NCBI GenBank assembly: GCA_947382355.1
Contig: CANCYR010000031.1
Location: forward strand, 1 to 37,735
DNA: 37,735 bases
DNA from: an uncultured Lachnospiraceae bacterium
GTDB lineage: Bacteria; Bacillota; Clostridia; Lachnospirales; Lachnospiraceae
Direction: 5' to 3'
Position 1 is the first letter of the stretch, and each line of letters opens with the position of its first letter. Below are positions 33,544-37,735 of this stretch, one piece after another. Position numbers and translations under genes: made by a program. The notes under the pieces are model-generated. The model saw only the letters and a program-made list of their open reading frames with translations. It did not search any database and was not told where the DNA came from.

Positions 33544-34443
33544 ATGCAATACAACTATTCCAAAACAGTAAAGAATAACCCTGTTTTGCGGGAATCCTTC
33601 AACGAACTGACCCGCAGCACATTTGGCTTTGATTTTTCCCAGTGGTATGCCAGAGGACACTGGGGGGACTATTATATTCCCCATGCATTATTGGACGGAG
33701 AAAAAGTAATCTCCAATGTATCTGTAAATCTAATGCAGTTTGATATGGGCGGAACGGAGAAAAATTACATCCAGCTCGGAACTGTCATGACAGTTCCAGC
33801 CTGCCGTAACCAGGGACTGAATCGTGAAATTATGGAACAAATTCTGGATGAATATACAGGCAGGGCAGATGGCATCTATCTGTTTGCAAATGATGAGGTT
33901 TTGGACTACTACCCTAAATTCGGCTTTAAGCCTGCAAAAGAATATGAGTATTATTTGCATTGTAAGAAACAGGAAAAAATTACACCCTACTCCATGAAAA
34001 AAGTGGATATGTCAGAGGAAAAAAACTGCCTGCGGCTTTATTCTTTCATTCAGGACTATTCCATCAGTCCTGAATTTCCAAACAAAAATGATGCCATGTA
34101 CATGAATCAGAATCTTTCACTCTATCAGTTTTGGATGGCTTTCGGATATGATGAGCACATTTTTTATCTGACTGAAGAGGATATTTATGTAATTGCCGAA
34201 ATAAATAAAAACACATTGCTCATTCATCAGATTTTCGGGAAGCAACAAGCGGACATGATGCGCCTTTCCAAATCCTTTGGGGAACATGTGGAGGAAATGG
34301 TGCTTGGATTTTCGCCGGTGCAAAAGGAACTGTTTCTCGTAAGGGAACGTGAGGAAGAAGACTGCACATTATTTATTTTAGGAGAAGACCTGAAATGTAT
34401 TGAGCGGGATAGGCTGATGTTTCCTGTTTTATCCCATGCATAA
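33544..34443 (+). CDS. GNAT-family N-acetyltransferase
   Basis: The N-terminal 130 residues hold an acetyltransferase fold: VISNVSVNLMQF, LGTVMTVPACRNQGLNREIM (the acetyl-CoA loop, with RNQGL) and YPKFGFKPAKEYEY. The second half, about 170 aa, resembles a second GNAT-like or sterol-carrier-like domain without a clear motif. AAAGGAG lies 8 bases before the chosen ATG; a start six codons earlier lacks a good site. The substrate is unknown. Confidence 0.82.
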   Translation: MQYNYSKTVKNNPVLRESFNELTRSTFGFDFSQWYARGHWGDYYIPHALLDGEKVISNVSVNLMQFDMGGTEKNYIQLGTVMTVPACRNQGLNREIMEQILDEYTGRADGIYLFANDEVLDYYPKFGFKPAKEYEYYLHCKKQEKITPYSMKKVDMSEEKNCLRLYSFIQDYSISPEFPNKNDAMYMNQNLSLYQFWMAFGYDEHIFYLTEEDIYVIAEINKNTLLIHQIFGKQQADMMRLSKSFGEHVEEMVLGFSPVQKELFLVREREEEDCTLFILGEDLKCIERDRLMFPVLSHA

Positions 34444-34446
34444 CAG

Positions 34447-34590
34447 GACAGCCCGCCTGTCGAAGTCAAAGACCCCGCCGCAAACAATGGGACATCAAAC
34501 TTGAAACGCCCCAAGGGGCGGGGTATTTGACCCTTGCGACAGTCGCCAAATGCTTGCACGCAATCACCTGGCTCGTTGCTCGCGGGAATA
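34447..34590. repeat. GC-rich structured intergenic element
   Basis: A compact region richer in GC than its neighbours, made of nested hairpins: GACAG/CTGTC (34447-34461), a stem of TCAAA-ACCCCGCC with GGCGGGGT-TTGA (34466-34479 with 34517-34530), an inner CGCCCC-AA-GGGGCG, and GCGAC-A-GTCGC. It lies between convergent genes. Similar GC-rich intergenic elements are familiar from this bacterial family, so a dispersed repeat is likely, but only one copy is in the window. Confidence 0.5.
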
Positions 34591-34592
34591 AA

Positions 34593-34629
34593 ATGCCTGC
34601 TATCCTTATACGGTTTGGATAACAGGCAT
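34593..34629. terminator. Bidirectional terminator between convergent genes
   Basis: A 13-bp stem with one mismatch (34593-34605 with 34617-34629, 11-base loop) is flanked by AT-rich runs on both sides (ATTTATTC on the plus strand, TTTATTCC on the minus strand). It serves the GNAT gene and the acyltransferase gene that meet here. Confidence 0.65.
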
Positions 34630-34696
34630 ATTTATTCTCAGTTCTATTGTACAAATTTATTCATAACTTTCATGTGCTATTTCTATTTTCCATTTC

Positions 34697-35767
34697 TCAT
34701 TTACTGATTCCCACCAGCCCTCGAATATACGGAATTCTTCTTATGATTTCGTAGAGAAGAACCGTAATCATAAATGAAATAACAATAATCAGAAAATACT
34801 GCCCCCAAATGCCAATGGAAAGCTTCAATGTCCAGTATGAAACGATTACCAGCACTGTCATGTGCATGATATAAACAGGATAGGAAGCCCTGACAAAATA
34901 GCTGCTGATTTGATTTTGGACATTTAAAATCGTCTGTCCAAATCCCAGCAGTGTAAGGATTCCAGTCCAGCCGAAAAATACATATAATCCCGTTCCAAGT
35001 TCATTGCGCAGTTGTGCAAAGCAATAAAGATACGTATAAGCGGTTCCTGACAAAAGCGCAAGAATCAGGCTTACAAAACGATAATTTCTTACCTTTTGCT
35101 CCATATCCCCTCTGGATAAAATAAAATACCCCGCCATATATAAAAAGAAAAATTGTCCCATGCTTTTGCCGCCAATATTGAGTATATACAGCATAAGCCA
35201 TTCGGGAACAAACAAAAGCACCAGCCCCCAGTATGGAATCTGTTTCACCTTTAAATTTTTTATCCATTTCTGCCAAATGCCCACCACGAAAAGGGACAAA
35301 AGCGAAATAAAAAACAGATACAGCAAAAACCAAAGATGGGCAGGAGTAAATCCGCCTTTGTAGCCGGTCAGGTCACTTATTTTGGAAAAAAACAAACGAT
35401 ACTGCCCCAGATAGGTGCCGCTGTAGCCATTAAAATAGACTTCTCCGGTATATGTTATGGCAGGCACAAGAACAAGCAGGCCAAACAGGAATGGAATTAT
35501 AAGTTTTCTCACACGTTCTGCAATAAACTGTTTATTAGTACGTTTCTGCAGGGAATATTTGCTGCTCATTCCTGCCAGGGTAAAAAGAAGGGTCATATAC
35601 CATGGATATACGGCAGTGGAAAAGGCATACAGAACATTGTTTGTATGGGAATACACATAAAATCCGGCATATTCGCCGCCGCTCCATATTTGTGCGGCAT
35701 GGAAGGGGAAAAGCAGAAGTATTGCCAGGGTTCTTAGGTTGTCTATGTAATGCTTTCGTATTTGCAT
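34697..35767 (-). CDS. Membrane acyltransferase (Acyl_transf_3 family)
   Basis: A 356-aa protein of about ten membrane helices. The start RKHYIDNLRTLAILLLFPFH has the catalytic-type His-Ala region of this family, and the remainder shows LWFLLYLFFISLLSLF, GKSMGQFFFLYMAGYFIL and YPVYIMHMTVLVI. Such enzymes acetylate or acylate surface sugars, peptidoglycan or small molecules. AAGGAG lies 11 bases before the ATG. It seems monocistronic and ends against the terminator shared with the GNAT gene. Confidence 0.88.
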   Translation of the reverse strand: MQIRKHYIDNLRTLAILLLFPFHAAQIWSGGEYAGFYVYSHTNNVLYAFSTAVYPWYMTLLFTLAGMSSKYSLQKRTNKQFIAERVRKLIIPFLFGLLVLVPAITYTGEVYFNGYSGTYLGQYRLFFSKISDLTGYKGGFTPAHLWFLLYLFFISLLSLFVVGIWQKWIKNLKVKQIPYWGLVLLFVPEWLMLYILNIGGKSMGQFFFLYMAGYFILSRGDMEQKVRNYRFVSLILALLSGTAYTYLYCFAQLRNELGTGLYVFFGWTGILTLLGFGQTILNVQNQISSYFVRASYPVYIMHMTVLVIVSYWTLKLSIGIWGQYFLIIVISFMITVLLYEIIRRIPYIRGLVGISK

Positions 35768-35816
35768 TTCGGGGTATGCTCCTTATTTTTATCGATTGCA
35801 TTTATTCTCTTACCCG

Positions 35817-36152
35817 CTAAATTCTATCACTATACCGCAGCTTCCTGATAAAATTTTCCATGTATACAAAATCCGGCTCACCATTTTTTGTACATGGCAA
35901 TTTCAATACCGTTTCTTTCATTTTCTCTATAGTCCATTTTCTGCCATATCCGAATCTATATTTATTTGCCCTTATTACCGTAATAAGGAACATGGCTATA
36001 TATTTATTCATCTTCCAGTATTTTCGGGCATATAACACATTCACATCATCAGAAGCCCAAAAAGGCTGCGCCTGATAAAATGCTTCTCCAACGCTTCCGT
36101 TATAATTTACCGTAATACAATTTGGCTCCCAATAGTAACTGAATTTCACCAC
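35817..36152 (-). pseudogene. Specificity-subunit (HsdS-like) fragment after the methyltransferase
   Basis: The frame encodes the second half of a target-recognition domain: CITVNYNGSVGEAFYQ, FWASDDVNVLYARKYW and YRFGYGRKWTIEKMKETVLK are typical. The first half of the domain, about 90 residues, is missing, and the frame differs from that of the methyltransferase it overlaps (36100-36152). The methyltransferase ends in unrelated residues (LLLGAKLYYGKL) that are probably translated out of frame. I read this as an internal deletion that joined the two and shifted the frame. No good start codon or ribosome site is present. Confidence 0.7.
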
Positions 36153-37134
36153 ACTTTACCAGATATGCCAGATAATCGTTTACCGTCTGCTGAAAATCAT
36201 CCTGTGTCAGTTTTGAATAGTCAGTCTGCATATATGCCTCGCATAACCATTCATCCTGATAATCAACGCAATGCCTCGCTGATAATCCGTCGACTACGTC
36301 TCTGTTTCTGTACAGACTTAACCATTGCCTTTCTATGTCTTTCCACCTGCCGGATGCATCTATCCGCCCCAGCTTCTTTCTCTTTACAAATCCATCGTCC
36401 TTACAATACCCGAAAAAAGTTTCCTGCGTGATATCATGGGGTGTATGGGCTTCCCACACCATGACGCATACATTCGTTCCTGTAGGATAAAAAATATCAT
36501 CGGGCATGGAAAAAACGGCTTTCAATGTATTCTTTTTCATCAGGCGCTCTCTCACCTCTTTGTATTTCGTCCCGATTGCACAGCTCATGGGGACAACAAC
36601 AACACCAGTTCCCCCTACTGCCAAAATATCCAGCAAATGCTCTACAAATTCTAATTCCACCACGTCCTTTTGAGAATACGGCGGATTGATTAACCCAACA
36701 TTTATATTTTTGCCCTTCAGTTCATTTGTAATGTTTTCGTTAAAACAATCTCCTTTGTAAATATTAGACTTACCGTCCTTGCGAATAATCATATTGGCAA
36801 TTGCCAGTGTATAAAGCCCATCATCAAATACAACGCCATACAATCCATCCTCCCGAATATGTTCCACATCCTCCGGATTCGCCTCCTGAAACATCCTGCT
36901 CATTGCCGTCACTAAAAAAGAGCCTGAACCGCAGCATATATCCACCACCCGGCTATTTTTATTGACACCTGCCAGGTCACACATAAATTCTGTCAGATGC
37001 TGGGGCGTCAACACAATTCCCAGACCGCTGCCGTAAACATCCCCCTGGGGAAACACATAACCAAAGGGATTTTCTCCAATCGCACACTTCATTTCCCTAA
37101 GGGTCAGACTCTCTGTATATTGTTCAATTGCCAT
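36100..37134 (-). CDS. N6-adenine DNA methyltransferase, HsdM-like
   Basis: A 344-aa methyltransferase. GIVLTPQHLTEFMCDLAG, the AdoMet site DICCGSGSF (residues 65-73) and the catalytic NPPY (150-153) are clear. The N-terminal helical domain of type I M subunits is nearly absent (about 35 residues before the core), so it may be a short or type IIG-like form. The ATG at 37134 has GGAGG 8 bases upstream; a TTG 9 codons earlier is weaker. The tail likely runs out of frame after DYLAYLV. No restriction-subunit gene is in the window, so this looks like an orphan or decayed modification gene. Confidence 0.82.
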   Translation of the reverse strand: MAIEQYTESLTLREMKCAIGENPFGYVFPQGDVYGSGLGIVLTPQHLTEFMCDLAGVNKNSRVVDICCGSGSFLVTAMSRMFQEANPEDVEHIREDGLYGVVFDDGLYTLAIANMIIRKDGKSNIYKGDCFNENITNELKGKNINVGLINPPYSQKDVVELEFVEHLLDILAVGGTGVVVVPMSCAIGTKYKEVRERLMKKNTLKAVFSMPDDIFYPTGTNVCVMVWEAHTPHDITQETFFGYCKDDGFVKRKKLGRIDASGRWKDIERQWLSLYRNRDVVDGLSARHCVDYQDEWLCEAYMQTDYSKLTQDDFQQTVNDYLAYLVKCGEIQLLLGAKLYYGKL

Positions 37135-37677
37135 TTTACCTTCCTCCATGTGGTTCCTCAAAGTATATCATATTGATATGGGTGAATCCAGTATTTCCAA
37201 TCATTCGTTTGGGATTTTTATAATAGCTTGAAATAGTTTTTCCTTTTGCCTTTACCTTTTTATAGCTGGACTTACGTGCAGAACATATGTTTCTTTTATT
37301 ATAACATCAATGTGCAAAATTTCAACAGCTATTATCAAAAAAGAATTTTTTAATCAGTTGTTCGTCAGCTGTTTAGCGACTTGAAATTATTGCAAAAATT
37401 AGTTCAAAATGCTAAGATACTTTTATTCTGTAAGATTTTCAAAGAAACAATCATTTTAAATTATTAGTCCGATTATCCATTCTCTGTTAAGGACAGATAC
37501 CAGTTCATAAAAGAGACTGGGTTTGCCCATATTCTGCCATGGTTGAGTAACGGATTTTGGCAAGGTGATGATTGCCGTAATGGAGTCAGGCATGCAAGAC
37601 ATGCAGAGAAACCTCATAAATAGCAAATAAAGTCGAGACTCCATTTTCAGCATACTGTATTCTGTTTTTATAAGGCG
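37135..37677 (-). other. Intergenic region with methyltransferase promoter
   Basis: No gene is supported. On the minus strand TTGAAA (37320-37325), a 16-base spacer and TATAAT (37298-37303) form a good promoter, about 165 bases before the methyltransferase. The longer minus-strand frame over 37456-37734 starts inside the plus-strand AraC coding start and lacks family traits, so it is not called. No repeats were seen. Confidence 0.45.
37298..37325 (-). promoter_or_regulatory. Promoter of the methyltransferase gene
   Basis: TTGAAA, 16 bases, TATAAT on the minus strand, a near-consensus sigma-A promoter. The long leader of about 160 bases before the start shows no clear fold. Confidence 0.6.
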
Positions 37678-37686
37678 GTGAATAAA

Positions 37687-37735
37687 TTGGAAGAGCATAT
37701 AGAAGCTGTTCAAAGAATGCAAAACTATATTCATA
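37687..37735 (+). CDS. AraC-family transcriptional regulator, first codons only
   Basis: The window ends inside this frame. The 16 visible codons read LEEHIEAVQRMQNYIH, which matches the first helix of many AraC-type regulators of this bacterial group. AAGGCGG lies 8 bases before the TTG chosen as start; a GTG 3 codons earlier (37678) is the alternative. The rest of the gene lies outside the window, so the call is tentative. Confidence 0.5.
   Translation, partial: MEEHIEAVQRMQNYIH

Noticed and set aside
37456-37734. Minus-strand frame of 92 aa at the right edge
   Set aside because: It is antisense to the AraC-like start on the plus strand and has no ribosome site or family similarity.
1-37735. 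Altered genetic code as an explanation of the in-frame stops
   Set aside because: TAA, TAG and TGA all act as normal terminators of other intact genes in the window.

Overview
The window looks like chromosomal DNA of a Clostridia-class Firmicute, most likely Lachnospiraceae. The evidence is AT-rich DNA with AAGGAG-type ribosome sites, AgrC/LytTR-type two-component pairs, ECF sigma/anti-sigma pairs including a DUF4179 protein, MATE pumps, and several charged proteins of a kind I associate with this family. No rRNA, tRNA, CRISPR array or transposase was seen. Most genes lie on the minus strand.

Layout. (1) 95-6445: a small unknown gene, then a minus-strand operon larB-larE-larC-nikMN-nikQ-nikO. 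It makes the nickel-pincer nucleotide (NPN) cofactor and imports its nickel. No larA (lactate racemase) is present, so the cofactor's client enzyme is not visible here. (2) 6472-8799: an AgrC-like kinase and LytTR regulator. (3) 8844-13552: an accessory, defence-like island. It holds a C-terminal remnant of an AlbA_2/COG2865 regulator, a class III Fic enzyme behind two small genes, and an ABC-three-component (ABC-3C) system whose SMEK effector is split by one in-frame amber codon. (4) 13752-14960: an intact ECF sigma/anti-sigma pair with a candidate autoregulatory promoter. (5) 15068-24458: unknown charged proteins around a second LytTR two-component system, with a TetR/hydrolase operon, a kinase-like protein and an amidohydrolase between them. 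(6) 24574-27795: two unknown membrane or secreted proteins, then a structured leader RNA with a terminator, probably a guanidine-IV type riboswitch, ahead of a MATE pump and a Nim/PNPOx-like flavoprotein. (7) 27830-29466: a second ECF sigma/DUF4179 operon that is broken. The sigma gene has two in-frame TAA codons and the anti-sigma gene has a one-base frameshift at an A5 run. (8) 29659-34443: a DHFR-like reductase and LysR regulator divergent from a second MATE pump, then a lipoprotein and a GNAT protein. (9) 34447-37735: a GC-rich structured intergenic element, an acyltransferase, an N6-adenine methyltransferase followed by a broken specificity-subunit piece, and the first codons of an AraC-type regulator on the plus strand.

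Working picture. The stretch mixes stable metabolic genes (nickel cofactor, transport, signalling) with accessory genes in several states of decay. The ABC-3C locus is the best candidate for an under-characterised system. The main caution is that three in-frame stops and one homopolymer frameshift in about 38 kb could be true decay or sequencing error; raw reads would settle this. All family assignments come from reading the translated sequence by eye; no database search was run.
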